Assembly (NCBI GenBank): GCA_938044775.1
Contig: CALIOE010000019.1
Span: 1-64,000, forward strand
Source of the DNA: an uncultured Rhizobiaceae group bacterium
Lineage (GTDB): Bacteria > Pseudomonadota > Alphaproteobacteria > Rhizobiales > Rhizobiaceae
Length of the DNA: 64,000 bases
Direction of reading: 5' to 3'
In this document: piece after piece, positions 44,312 through 53,351 of the stretch
How positions within the stretch are numbered: the stretch's first letter is position 1
Layout of the letters: every line of letters begins with the position of its first letter
The notes under the pieces: model-generated
The model's database searches: none
Told to the model about the DNA's origin: nothing
Seen by the model: only the letters and a program-made list of their open reading frames with translations
Made by a program: the position numbers and the translations under genes

Positions 44312-45793
44312 ATGGCCGAAGCCGCCGCCAACATTTTGCCGGGACCCACTCCCTATCGCACCGCGCCGCATAATATTGAGGCGGAGCAGGCCCTGCTGGG
44401 GGCCATACTCGTAAACAACGATGCGTTTTACCGGGTTTCCGATTTCCTCGAAGCAGATCATTTTCACGAGCCACTGCACCGCCAGATCTACAGTGTGACG
44501 TCAGACATGATTCGCGCTGCCAAGCGGGCTAACCCTGTCACCATCAAGACATTTCTGCCGGAAGACGAGAAGATCGGCGACATGACGGTGGCCACCTATC
44601 TGGCTCGTCTGGCGGCTGAAGCGACGACAATTATCAACGCCGAGGACTATGGTCGTTCCATCTACGATCTCGCCACCCGGCGGAATTTGATCGGCATCGG
44701 CGAAGACATGGTCAACATTGCCTTCGATGCGCCGGTCGACATGTCTCCCAATGTGCAGATCGAAGACGCTGAACGCCGTCTTTTTGAACTGGCTGAGGTC
44801 GGCAAATATGGTGGTGGCTTTGGTTCCTTCGGCGAAGCGGTTGGCAGTGCCATCGAGATGGCAAGTGCAGCTTTCCAACGCGATGGTCACCTGTCCGGCA
44901 TTGCCACCGGCATGCAGACGCTGGACAGCAAAATGGGCGGACTGCAACCTTCCGACCTGATCGTCCTGGCCGGCCGGCCGGCGATGGGCAAGACCTCTCT
45001 GGCCACAAACATCGCCTTCAATATTGCTGAGAGTTACGAGCCGGAAATTCTGCCGGATGGCACGTCAAAGGCAAAAAACGGTGGTGTGGTCGGCTTTTTC
45101 TCGCTCGAGATGGCCGCGGAGCAGCTGGCAACCCGCATTATCGCAGAACAAACTGAAATTTCGTCTTCCAAAATCCGGCGTGGTGAAATCAACGACACGG
45201 AATTTGAGAAGCTGGTCGGTTGTTCGCAGATGATGCATCGCATTCCTCTCTATATCGACCAGACAGGCGGCATATCCATCGCCCAGCTGGCCGCCCGCGC
45301 CCGGCGGCTCAAGCGCCAACGCGGCCTCGATGTGTTGATCATCGACTACATTCAACTGATGCAGGGAAACAAGCGCACCGATAATCGTGTGCAGGAGATC
45401 ACGGAAATCACAACCGGCCTGAAGGCACTCGGCAAGGAACTGAATGTTCCGATCATCGCGCTTTCGCAGTTGTCGCGTCAGGTGGAAAACCGCGATGACA
45501 AACGGCCGCAATTGTCGGACCTGCGCGAATCTGGATCGATTGAGCAGGATGCCGATGTAGTGCTGTTCGTGTATCGCGAAGAATATTACCTTCAGAACAA
45601 AGAACCTGAGGTGGGATCGGCTGATTTTCAGAACTGGCAGGCCAAGTTGGATGCTGCCCGCGGCAAAGCCGATGTCATCATCGCTAAGCAACGGCATGGA
45701 CCGACCGGCACCGCATCGCTGGCGTTCCAACCTGAGTTTACGCGGTTCTCGGATCTGGCTGAAGACGAGCGCCTTCCCGAGGCATTCGAATAA
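44312..45793 (+). CDS. dnaB: replicative DNA helicase DnaB
   Basis: DnaB (493 residues) is the hexameric helicase that unwinds the chromosome ahead of the polymerase. An N-terminal DnaB domain (YRTAPHNIEAEQALLGAIL) is followed by the RecA-like domain with Walker A GRPAMGKTSLA (about residue 223) and Walker B IDYIQLMQG, and the SQLSRQVE motif. No intein interrupts it. ATG 44312 has GGGA upstream; the frame is open back to 44195 but the added sequence is not conserved. The gene is 3 bases from alr. Confidence 0.97.
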   Translation: MAEAAANILPGPTPYRTAPHNIEAEQALLGAILVNNDAFYRVSDFLEADHFHEPLHRQIYSVTSDMIRAAKRANPVTIKTFLPEDEKIGDMTVATYLARLAAEATTIINAEDYGRSIYDLATRRNLIGIGEDMVNIAFDAPVDMSPNVQIEDAERRLFELAEVGKYGGGFGSFGEAVGSAIEMASAAFQRDGHLSGIATGMQTLDSKMGGLQPSDLIVLAGRPAMGKTSLATNIAFNIAESYEPEILPDGTSKAKNGGVVGFFSLEMAAEQLATRIIAEQTEISSSKIRRGEINDTEFEKLVGCSQMMHRIPLYIDQTGGISIAQLAARARRLKRQRGLDVLIIDYIQLMQGNKRTDNRVQEITEITTGLKALGKELNVPIIALSQLSRQVENRDDKRPQLSDLRESGSIEQDADVVLFVYREEYYLQNKEPEVGSADFQNWQAKLDAARGKADVIIAKQRHGPTGTASLAFQPEFTRFSDLAEDERLPEAFE

Positions 45794-45796
45794 CCC

Positions 45797-46936
45797 ATGT
45801 CGATCGACCCCGACCTTGCCGGTGGACGGCTGACTATTGACCTCAACGCACTAATCGAAAACTGGAGCAAGATGCGCGACCACGCCTTTCCGGCGGATTG
45901 CGGTGCCGTCGTCAAGGCCAATGGTTATGGCTGCGAAGTCGAGCCGGTTGTAAAGGCTCTTTCCCGCGCCGGGTGCCGGGTTTTTTTTGTCGCCTTGCCA
46001 ACCGAGGGATTGCGCGTTCGGTCCGTCGCACCGGAGGCCACGATATTCGTGCTCAATGGTGTCTTTGACAATTCACAGCAGGCCTTTCTGGACGGCGATC
46101 TGACCCCGGTACTCGGCACAGTCGAGAATGTGCGCCGGTGGATCGCTGTTGCCCACCAACAAGGCAAGGCAATGCCATGCGCCCTTCACATCGACAGCGG
46201 CATGAACAGGCTGGGTTTTCAGGCCGGCGACTTCGAAACGCTCGTGCATGATGCGAATGTGATGGGTCAGCTGGATGTAAAGCTCTTGATGACCCACTTC
46301 GCCTGCGCGGACGACATCGGCCATCCCAAAACGATTGCCCAGCGCGAACTCTTCGACAAGACAACCAGGCTTCTGCCAGGAGTTCCCCGCAGCGCCGCAA
46401 ATTCAGCTGGAACCTGGCAGGACAAGGCGAACATTTTTGATCTCGCCCGGCCTGGAACCGTGATCTACGGCGCGGAGGCCTTAAACGACGTGCCAAACCC
46501 CATGCTGCCGGTGGTGACGCTTGAGGGCCGCATCATCCAGATCAGAAACTCCCCGAAAGGCGAGCAAGTCGGATACGGTGCCACCCAGACACTGCAACGC
46601 GACACCCGCATCGCCTACGTTTCGGTCGGTTACGCTGATGGCTACCAACGAGCCTCCAGCAATACTGGCGTCCCCTTACGGAGCGTGATCGAGAAACCGT
46701 CGCAGGCAGCATTCAAGGGACACTATTTGTCGGGCATTGGTCGAATTTCAATGGATATGTGCGGTTTTGACGTAACGGATATTCCGCCGGAAGAGATTGC
46801 CGAAGGCGACTGGATCGAACTTTTTGGGCCGACAATTCCCCTTGATGAAGTTGCCGCAGCGGCGGGCACCATCGGGTACGAACTGCTGGTTGGGATGGGT
46901 CAGCGCTATGCACGAACATATATCGGTGCAGAATGA
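45797..46936 (+). CDS. alr: alanine racemase
   Basis: Alr (379 residues) interconverts L- and D-alanine for peptidoglycan. The PLP lysine lies in AVVKANGYGCEV (about residue 38), the catalytic tyrosine in VGYADGYQRASSN (about 275), and the HIDSGMNRLGF substrate-binding block near 130 is present. Its start is 3 bases after dnaB, so dnaB-alr-radA read as one operon. Confidence 0.96.
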   Translation: MSIDPDLAGGRLTIDLNALIENWSKMRDHAFPADCGAVVKANGYGCEVEPVVKALSRAGCRVFFVALPTEGLRVRSVAPEATIFVLNGVFDNSQQAFLDGDLTPVLGTVENVRRWIAVAHQQGKAMPCALHIDSGMNRLGFQAGDFETLVHDANVMGQLDVKLLMTHFACADDIGHPKTIAQRELFDKTTRLLPGVPRSAANSAGTWQDKANIFDLARPGTVIYGAEALNDVPNPMLPVVTLEGRIIQIRNSPKGEQVGYGATQTLQRDTRIAYVSVGYADGYQRASSNTGVPLRSVIEKPSQAAFKGHYLSGIGRISMDMCGFDVTDIPPEEIAEGDWIELFGPTIPLDEVAAAAGTIGYELLVGMGQRYARTYIGAE

Positions 46937-46969
46937 ACCGGAATCCACCTCCCTTCTCAGGCATCCATC

Positions 46970-48379
46970 TTGGCTAAAAACCGCATCACCTTCATCTGCC
47001 AGAATTGTGGGGCGGTTCATCCCCGCTGGGAAGGACGTTGTGACTCCTGCGGTGAATGGAACACGCTTGCGGAGGAAAGCGAAGCCAGCGGCGTGGGCGC
47101 CGGCCCCGGCCGCAAGCAGCGCAAGGGGCGTGTTGTTCCGATGGAACTGCTGGATGGCGATACAAAGGACTCGCCCCGGGTTGAAACCAACGTCGCCGAG
47201 CTTGACCGCGTCACCGGCGGAGGATTTGTTCCCGGTTCTGCTCTGTTGCTGGGTGGCGATCCGGGAATCGGCAAGTCGACATTGTTGATGCAGGCATCGG
47301 CGGCACTTGCTCAGCGCGGACATGGTGTCGTGTATGTTTCGGGCGAGGAAGCCGTTGCACAGGTGCGATTGCGCGCGCAGCGTCTTGGTGTAGCCAGCCA
47401 GCCCGTGCAGCTGGTGGCAGAAACCAATGTGGAGAACATCGTCACCACACTTGAAGCAGGCAAGCCGCCTGCTCTGGTCGTTCTCGATTCCATCCAGACA
47501 TTGTGGACAGACACTGTTGAAAGCGCACCGGGCACGGTGAGCCAGGTCAGGTCTTCTGCGCAGGCTATGATCCGTTACGCCAAGCAATCCGGCGCCACCA
47601 TCGTACTGGTTGGACACGTGACCAAGGATGGTCAGATCGCCGGCCCCCGGGTGGTGGAGCATATGGTGGATGCCGTGCTCTACTTTGAGGGTGAAGCCGG
47701 ACACCATTTCCGCATCCTTCGGACGGTCAAAAACCGTTTTGGTCCAACCGACGAAATCGGCGTTTTTGAGATGTCCGACAAAGGCCTGCGACAAGTTTCC
47801 AACCCTTCGGAGCTATTCCTTGGCGAACGGCACAAAGCTGCGCCGGGCGCCGCCGTTTTCGCAGGTATTGAAGGCCGTCGGCCGGTTCTGGTGGAGATAC
47901 AGGCCCTCGTCGCTCAGTCATCGCTGGGCACACCACGGCGTGCTGTGGTCGGCTGGGATTCGTCGCGCCTTGCCATGATCCTTGCGGTGCTCGAGGCCCA
48001 TTGCGGCGTCCGGCTCGGTGGTCACGACGTTTATCTCAACGTGGCAGGTGGATTTCGCATCAAGGAACCGGCTGCCGATCTCGCCGTAGCGGCGGCGCTC
48101 GTGTCATCGCTGGCCAACAAGCCGCTGACTGAAAATTCGGTCTATTTCGGCGAAGTCAGCCTTTCTGGCCACCTGCGTCCGGTATCCCAGGCTGCGGGCC
48201 GCCTTAAAGAAGCCGGAAAGCTCGGCTTTGACCGCGCCACCTATGCCAAAGGCAGTGAAGTGGTTAAGGCACCGGGCCTCAAGCTCGATACCATAACCAC
48301 TCTTGCTGATCTTGTGGTTGAACTGATCTCTGGCGCTGCTGAACCCTTGCGGGACGATGCCGATGCTGGCAAAGAGTAG
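46970..48379 (+). CDS. radA: DNA repair protein RadA
   Basis: RadA (469 residues) is a RecA-like branch-migration ATPase. The C4 zinc finger is CQNCG and CDSCG (about residues 10-30); Walker A is GGDPGIGKSTLL; the KNRFG motif (KNRFGPTDEIGVFEM, about 255) distinguishes it from RecA; and a Lon-like C-terminal domain follows. The start is TTG 46970, placed just before AKNRITFICQNCG. It is 33 bases from alr. Confidence 0.97.
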   Translation: MAKNRITFICQNCGAVHPRWEGRCDSCGEWNTLAEESEASGVGAGPGRKQRKGRVVPMELLDGDTKDSPRVETNVAELDRVTGGGFVPGSALLLGGDPGIGKSTLLMQASAALAQRGHGVVYVSGEEAVAQVRLRAQRLGVASQPVQLVAETNVENIVTTLEAGKPPALVVLDSIQTLWTDTVESAPGTVSQVRSSAQAMIRYAKQSGATIVLVGHVTKDGQIAGPRVVEHMVDAVLYFEGEAGHHFRILRTVKNRFGPTDEIGVFEMSDKGLRQVSNPSELFLGERHKAAPGAAVFAGIEGRRPVLVEIQALVAQSSLGTPRRAVVGWDSSRLAMILAVLEAHCGVRLGGHDVYLNVAGGFRIKEPAADLAVAAALVSSLANKPLTENSVYFGEVSLSGHLRPVSQAAGRLKEAGKLGFDRATYAKGSEVVKAPGLKLDTITTLADLVVELISGAAEPLRDDADAGKE

Positions 48380-48406
48380 CGCGAAATCGACGGATTAAGA
48401 GCTCCC

Positions 48407-48979
48407 ATGGCTATCACCCTTCTAGACGGCATTTTGCTGGTCATCATGCTGATTTCAGCTCTCCTTGCCATGATCCGGGGATTCTCGCGTGAAGTCCTGT
48501 CGATTGTTTCATGGGTGATTGCTGCCGCTGCAGCGCTTTATCTCTACAAGATGCTTTCGCCAACCGTCATGAATCTCGTCGGCGACATCATCAACAAGAG
48601 CCAGATCGTCGCCGACATTATATCAGCCGCATCGATCTTTTTGGTCGTTCTCATAATTGTCAGCTACCTGACCATGCTTCTGGCCGACTACATCGTTGAC
48701 AGCCGGATCGGGGTCCTGGATCGAACCCTGGGATTCATCTTTGGTGCCGCGCGCGGCGGGCTACTGGTCGTTGTGGCACTGATGGGATTCCTTGGCCTGG
48801 CCAATGACAACGTGCCGAAATGGGTGGAAGAAGCCAAATCAAAGCCGATGCTGGTGTCAATTGGCACTGGAATTGTGGATGCTTTGCCGGAAAACCTGTT
48901 GCAGTCGATCACAAATGCTATTGGCAATCAGGGTGACGAGAAAAAGGAAGGCGAATCCGAAGGCGAACAGAAGACCTGA
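48407..48979 (+). CDS. cvpA: CvpA family membrane protein
   Basis: This 190-residue protein has four hydrophobic helices (ITLLDGILLVIMLISALLAM first) and a charged C-terminal tail rich in Glu and Lys. CvpA was named for colicin V production in E. coli and is tied to envelope homeostasis; the precise biochemical role is unknown. Placement immediately upstream of purF (48 bases) matches the conserved cvpA-purF arrangement. Confidence 0.93.
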   Translation: MAITLLDGILLVIMLISALLAMIRGFSREVLSIVSWVIAAAAALYLYKMLSPTVMNLVGDIINKSQIVADIISAASIFLVVLIIVSYLTMLLADYIVDSRIGVLDRTLGFIFGAARGGLLVVVALMGFLGLANDNVPKWVEEAKSKPMLVSIGTGIVDALPENLLQSITNAIGNQGDEKKEGESEGEQKT

Positions 48980-49027
48980 TCCTTCTGACAGCGCGACGAT
49001 CTCGCATTTCCATCTGGAGACAAGGCC

Positions 49028-50479
49028 ATGGATGCCGACAAGTTCCACGAAGAATGCGGTGTGTTTGGCATTTACGGCCACAACGACGCCGCAGCAATGA
49101 CCACACTTGGCCTGCACGCGCTTCAGCACCGCGGTCAGGAGGCAGCCGGCATAGTTACCTACGACGGCTCAATTTTTCACGCAGAACGGCATGTTGGGCT
49201 GATTGGTGACAGTTTCACCAAACCGAGCGTTTTGGCGCGCCTGCCCGGCAAACATGCCATCGGGCACAATCGCTATTCAACAACCGGTGGCGAGGGGATG
49301 CGCAATGTCCAGCCATTCTATGCCGACTTTGCCGGCGGAGGTTTCGGTGTCGCCCATAACGGCAACATCACAAATGCCAGCGCCATCCGCGACCAGCTCC
49401 AGAAGCGTGGGGCAATATTCCAGTCCACTTCCGATACCGAAGTCATCCTGCATCTGATCGCAATGAGCGCCGAGGTTCGGCTGGTCGAAAAACTGACAGA
49501 TGCGATGAAACAACTGGAAGGCGCGTTCTCGCTCGTTGCGCTTTCCAGCAAGCGGCTTGTGGGTTGCCGCGATGCTCTTGGCGTTCGCCCATTGGTTCTG
49601 GGCGACATTGACGGATCCTACGTTCTGGCCTCAGAAACCTGCGCGCTTGACATTATCGGTGCCCGCTATGTGCGTGATATCAAACCCGGCGAGATGGTAA
49701 TCATCAATGACCACGGCGTTGAAAGTCATTTCCCGTTTGAACCGCAGAAGTCGCGCTTTTGCGTCTTCGAATATGTCTATTTCGCCCGGCCGGACTCCTC
49801 TGTCCAGGGCGAAAGCGTTTATGAGGTGCGCAAACGCATCGGCGAAGAACTCGCCCGCGAACAGGAGGTGGATGCCGATCTGGTGGTGCCGGTTCCCGAT
49901 TCCGGCACACCCGCGGCCATCGGCTTTGCTCAGGAGGCAAACCTGCCGTTTGAATTGGGCATTATCCGCAATCACTATGTCGGCCGCACGTTTATTGCCC
50001 CGTCCGACAACATTCGCCACATGGGCGTCAAACTGAAGCACAATGCCAACCGCAAGATGATCGAAGGGAAACGCGTTGTACTGGTCGACGATTCCATTGT
50101 TCGCGGGACCACAAGTCAGAAGATCGTTGCCATGGTAAGGGACGCGGGCGCCAAAGAAGTGCATATGCGCATTGCATCGCCCCCCACTGTTTCGGGTTGT
50201 TTCTATGGCGTCGACACGCCGGAAAAACAGAAACTCCTGGCCTCGCGCATGTCGATTGAGGAGATGGCCGATTTTATCAAGGTCGACTCACTCGCTTTTA
50301 TCACCGTGGACGGTCTGTATCGTGCCGCAGGCGAAGCAGCCCGTGACGGGGAATCCCCGCAATTCTGCGACGCGTGTTTCACCGGCGAGTACCCCACGCG
50401 ACTGACTGATCGCGAGGGAATCGAGCTCTCCCCCGACGACAATGTCCGCCCAATCTCATTGTTGTCCGGCGGGCGTTGA
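49028..50479 (+). CDS. purF: amidophosphoribosyltransferase
   Basis: PurF (483 residues) catalyses the first committed step of purine synthesis, making phosphoribosylamine from PRPP and glutamine. The N-terminal nucleophile cysteine is exposed by removing the short propeptide MDADKFHEE (Cys about residue 10 in EECGVFGIYG). The PRPP-binding motif VVLVDDSIVRGTTS is near residue 350. Late cysteines (SGCFYGVDTP and CDACFTGEYP) fit the iron-sulfur class found in Bacillus and alphaproteobacteria. An SDR gene follows after 3 bases. Confidence 0.97.
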   Translation: MDADKFHEECGVFGIYGHNDAAAMTTLGLHALQHRGQEAAGIVTYDGSIFHAERHVGLIGDSFTKPSVLARLPGKHAIGHNRYSTTGGEGMRNVQPFYADFAGGGFGVAHNGNITNASAIRDQLQKRGAIFQSTSDTEVILHLIAMSAEVRLVEKLTDAMKQLEGAFSLVALSSKRLVGCRDALGVRPLVLGDIDGSYVLASETCALDIIGARYVRDIKPGEMVIINDHGVESHFPFEPQKSRFCVFEYVYFARPDSSVQGESVYEVRKRIGEELAREQEVDADLVVPVPDSGTPAAIGFAQEANLPFELGIIRNHYVGRTFIAPSDNIRHMGVKLKHNANRKMIEGKRVVLVDDSIVRGTTSQKIVAMVRDAGAKEVHMRIASPPTVSGCFYGVDTPEKQKLLASRMSIEEMADFIKVDSLAFITVDGLYRAAGEAARDGESPQFCDACFTGEYPTRLTDREGIELSPDDNVRPISLLSGGR

Positions 50480-50482
50480 AGC

Positions 50483-51217
50483 GTGAGCGAAACCGACAAG
50501 CCTCTTGACGGGCGCATCGCGCTCGTCACCGGCGCTTCGCGGGGCATCGGCTATCAGGCCGCACTCGGCTTCGCACGTGCCGGAGCACATGTGGTTGCAT
50601 TGGCACGAACAGTGGGCGGCCTTGAAGAACTCGACGACGCGATAGGGGATGCCGGCGGAACAGCCACTCTCGTACCGCTGGATTTGAAGGATTTCGACGC
50701 CATTGACAGGCTCGGCGCCAGCCTCAACGAACGCTATGGCAGGCTCGACGTGCTGCTGGGAAACGCAGCGATACTGGGCCTACCGGGTCCGGTTGGCCAC
50801 ATGCAGCCAGACGGCTTTGAAAATCTGCTGGCAGTCAATGTGACGGCCAACTGGCGCCTTATACGGTCTCTGGATCCGTTGTTACAGGCCTCCGATGCCG
50901 GTCGTGCGCTGTTCTTAACGTCCGGAGCGCCTGTGGGGTGCAAGCCCTTCATCGGCCCTTATTCCGCCTCCAAAGCCGCCCTGGAAGCGCTGGTTCGCAC
51001 CTATGCGCACGAAAACAATAAAAGCCGCCTATGCGCCAACCTGATTGATCCCGGCGTGTTGCGCACCAAGATGAGAGCGCAATACATGCCGGGCGAAGAT
51101 CCCGAAACTCTCACTCCTGCGTCTGCCATCGTCGATACCCTGGTGGAACTCGTGGGACCATCGACCACCGAAAACGGCAGGATCTATGACTTTCCGGAGC
51201 GTCAATGGCGTGAGTAA
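50483..51217 (+). CDS. short-chain dehydrogenase/reductase
   Basis: This 244-residue classical SDR has a GASRGIGYQAALGF cofactor loop near residue 17, NAA (in LLGNAAILG) near 91, and the catalytic YSASK at about residue 156. GTG 50483 starts 3 bases after purF, so it is cotranscribed with it. The substrate is unknown. An SDR directly behind purF is recurrent in Hyphomicrobiales, but I know of no established functional link. Confidence 0.88.
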   Translation: MSETDKPLDGRIALVTGASRGIGYQAALGFARAGAHVVALARTVGGLEELDDAIGDAGGTATLVPLDLKDFDAIDRLGASLNERYGRLDVLLGNAAILGLPGPVGHMQPDGFENLLAVNVTANWRLIRSLDPLLQASDAGRALFLTSGAPVGCKPFIGPYSASKAALEALVRTYAHENNKSRLCANLIDPGVLRTKMRAQYMPGEDPETLTPASAIVDTLVELVGPSTTENGRIYDFPERQWRE

Positions 51218-51307
51218 TCCGGGGCGTGGATAACCTGCCCCTTTCAGCATCTGTTAACCGCAATCCCGCATGATCGAACGCAAACTTGAAACGCGCTGGT
51301 GCAGGCA

Positions 51308-51478
51308 ATGGATACCGATTCTCCCCCAAAATCGAAGCCGGACCAGAAAAGCAAGGCTCAGGACGCCGATGAGCGCTTTCTGGCTGATATGAGCGACAGA
51401 CTGCAACGTTTACGCAGTCTCATGGGTAAATCAGGACGCAAAAAACCCACGCCCAAGGGCGGTTCACGGGCAGCCTAG
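51308..51478 (+). CDS. small basic hypothetical protein (56 aa)
   Basis: This short open frame runs from ATG 51308 to TAG 51478. The product is very polar, with many Lys, Arg, Asp and Ser, a probable helix in the middle (ADERFLADMSDRLQRLRSLM) and a Lys/Pro/Gly-rich basic end (GKSGRKKPTPKGGSRAA). It has no hydrophobic segment and no motif I recognise. A weak AGG lies close to the ATG. Composition and codon use look coding-like, but a chance open frame cannot be excluded. Confidence 0.45.
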   Translation: MDTDSPPKSKPDQKSKAQDADERFLADMSDRLQRLRSLMGKSGRKKPTPKGGSRAA

Positions 51479-51543
51479 AGGTAAATGAATTGCCTGTGCG
51501 TCAATTTGCACTGGTGAATTTCGCAATTTTTTCATATTCTCGT

Positions 51544-51572
51544 TTGATATATGCGCATCGAGCACATATATG
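51544..51572 (+). promoter_or_regulatory. padR promoter
   Basis: TTGATA (51544-51549) and TATATG (51567-51572) are separated by exactly 17 bases, a strong housekeeping promoter. A leader of about 46 bases would precede the padR ATG at 51625. Confidence 0.6.
51547..51571. promoter_or_regulatory. candidate PadR operator (inverted repeat over the promoter spacer)
   Basis: ATATATGCGC (51547-51556) and GCACATATAT (51562-51571) are inverted repeats with one mismatch around the 5-base centre ATCGA. They fill the space from the -35 into the -10, so a bound dimer would block RNA polymerase. PadR operators usually carry ATG..CAT-type arms, which these have. Confidence 0.55.
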
Positions 51573-51624
51573 GTCGTGATATTCGCGCCGACCATGCAGT
51601 CAAAAAGCACGGGGATTTGTCGAA

Positions 51625-52182
51625 ATGAACGTACGGACGCTATGTCTCGCAATTCTGAATGCCGGCGACAGCACTGGCTATGAGATACGCAAACTGGTGA
51701 CTGACGGCTATTTCAGCCATTTTGTCGACGCCAGTTACGGCTCTATCTACCCCGCCCTGAACCGGCTCGAAACTGAAGGCCTGGTGACCTCGCGTGAAGA
51801 ACTGCAGGCCGGAAAGCCGGCCCGAAAGGTCTACTCGATCGCCGACGAAGGCCGGGAAGCCTTTGTTGACGCGCTTTCCACCCCTGCCCGCAAAGACAAC
51901 TTCAAGAGCGAATTTCTGCTGCTCGCGATGTGTGCGGAGCTCATGAAACCTGCCCATCTGACCCGTGCCATCGACGCGCAGATCGAATATCTTAAGGGGG
52001 AACTTGAGATTATCGACGCCGCCGTGGAGGAGACTGACATGCTGGGTGGCGACTGGGTGGCCAATTACGGCCGGGCCTGTCTTCAATCCGGGTTGAATTA
52101 TATTACCGAAAACCGCAGCGAGCTGGAGGCCCTGGCAGGCCTTGGGAGAGCAGCTCGTTCCGACGTCATTGCAGCCGAATAA
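51625..52182 (+). CDS. PadR-family transcriptional repressor
   Basis: This 185-residue PadR-type regulator has an N-terminal winged helix (residues about 5-90; YEIRKLV, YGSIYPALNRLETEGLV, ARKVYSIADEGREAF) and a C-terminal helical dimerisation domain (about 100-180). PadR repressors commonly bind the toxic compounds whose export they control. It lies 20 bases upstream of the MFP and RND genes and has an inverted repeat in its own promoter, so autorepression of the whole efflux operon is likely (inference). Confidence 0.9.
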   Translation: MNVRTLCLAILNAGDSTGYEIRKLVTDGYFSHFVDASYGSIYPALNRLETEGLVTSREELQAGKPARKVYSIADEGREAFVDALSTPARKDNFKSEFLLLAMCAELMKPAHLTRAIDAQIEYLKGELEIIDAAVEETDMLGGDWVANYGRACLQSGLNYITENRSELEALAGLGRAARSDVIAAE

Positions 52183-52202
52183 GTAGTTAGGAACCGCTCC
52201 CC

Positions 52203-53351
52203 ATGTCCTTGCGTGGATCTCATCTCGTTGCTCTCCTCATCGCCGCCGCAATCGGTGGATGGATGCTGACAGGGAACATTATTCGGGGCGGCCAGGCTGA
52301 CCCCAATGCCGAAACAATCGTTGAGCGCGAGAAAAAGCGTGCCAGCGAGGCGTTTCGCGTTCGCGTAGCGCGGCTCAACATCAGTGAGCGCAACAACAGC
52401 CTGGCAATTCGAGGCCGAACACAGGCTGATGCTATCGTCAGTGTCAGGGCCGAGACCGGCGGCACTGTTGAACAGCGTCCCGTGTTCAAGGGACAGACCG
52501 TCAAACCGGGCGACCTGTTATGTGTCATCGACAAGGGCATTCGCACGACCCAGCTCAATCAGGCCAATGCGCAACTGGCGCAGGCCAGGGCCGACTATGA
52601 GGCCAACGAAGATCTCGTGGAGCGGGGTTTTGCCACAAGATCGAAACTGCGCGAAATGCGGACGGCTCTCGACGTGGCGAAAGCGGCAGTTGCCACCGCC
52701 GAACAGGACATGACCCGCACTGAAGTTCGTGCGACAGTTGCTGGCACGGTTCAGGAACCGCTTGCGGAGGTTGGCGACAATCTGACCCCTTCAGGCGTTT
52801 GCGCCACGCTTCTGGACAGCGACCCCATGCTGTTCTCGGGCCAGGTGGCCGAGCGCAATGTCAGCGATCTGAAAGTCGACATGGAGGCCGATGTTTCTTT
52901 GATCTCCGGAGAGCGGGTCAAGGGCAAAATCCGCTACATCTCGCCGGTGGCAGATGCAAACACGCGCACCTTCAATATTGAGATTGAACTCCCCAATCGC
53001 GACGGCGGCCTGCGCGATGGCATGACCGCCTCGGCCACCATCGACCTTGCGCCGACGAAAGCCTTCAAGGTCGACCCGAACTGGCTCACATTGGACGACG
53101 ACGGACAGGTCGGTGTTCGCGTGGTTCAGGACGACAAAACCGTGGCATTCAAGCCGGTCAAAATCCTCGCCCAGGAAGCTGACGCCATGTGGGTAACTGG
53201 TCTGGAAGACGGGCTCAACGTCATCACACTGGGTCAGAATTTCATTGCTGCCGGCGAGAAGGTCGAACCCGTAAGCGAAGCGGAAATGAAACGCGAGCAA
53301 TCTGCGTCATCTACAAATGACGGACCTGCGGTCAAGTCGGAGACCAACTGA
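52203..53351 (+). CDS. RND efflux membrane-fusion protein
   Basis: This 382-residue periplasmic adaptor is anchored by one N-terminal helix (residues about 6-22). A lipoyl/barrel-sandwich domain (VRAETGGTVEQRPVFKGQTVKPGDLLCVID), an alpha-hairpin (about 115-165) and a beta-barrel domain (GQVAERNVSDLKVDMEADV) follow, as in AcrA-type proteins. It would join the RND pump to an outer-membrane channel, which is not encoded in the window. Its stop overlaps the pump's ATG by one base (TGATG). Confidence 0.92.
   Translation: MSLRGSHLVALLIAAAIGGWMLTGNIIRGGQADPNAETIVEREKKRASEAFRVRVARLNISERNNSLAIRGRTQADAIVSVRAETGGTVEQRPVFKGQTVKPGDLLCVIDKGIRTTQLNQANAQLAQARADYEANEDLVERGFATRSKLREMRTALDVAKAAVATAEQDMTRTEVRATVAGTVQEPLAEVGDNLTPSGVCATLLDSDPMLFSGQVAERNVSDLKVDMEADVSLISGERVKGKIRYISPVADANTRTFNIEIELPNRDGGLRDGMTASATIDLAPTKAFKVDPNWLTLDDDGQVGVRVVQDDKTVAFKPVKILAQEADAMWVTGLEDGLNVITLGQNFIAAGEKVEPVSEAEMKREQSASSTNDGPAVKSETN

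Noticed and set aside
51464-51652. A 62-codon minus-strand frame across the padR promoter
   Set aside because: It overlaps a strong plus-strand promoter and the padR start, and shows no protein features.
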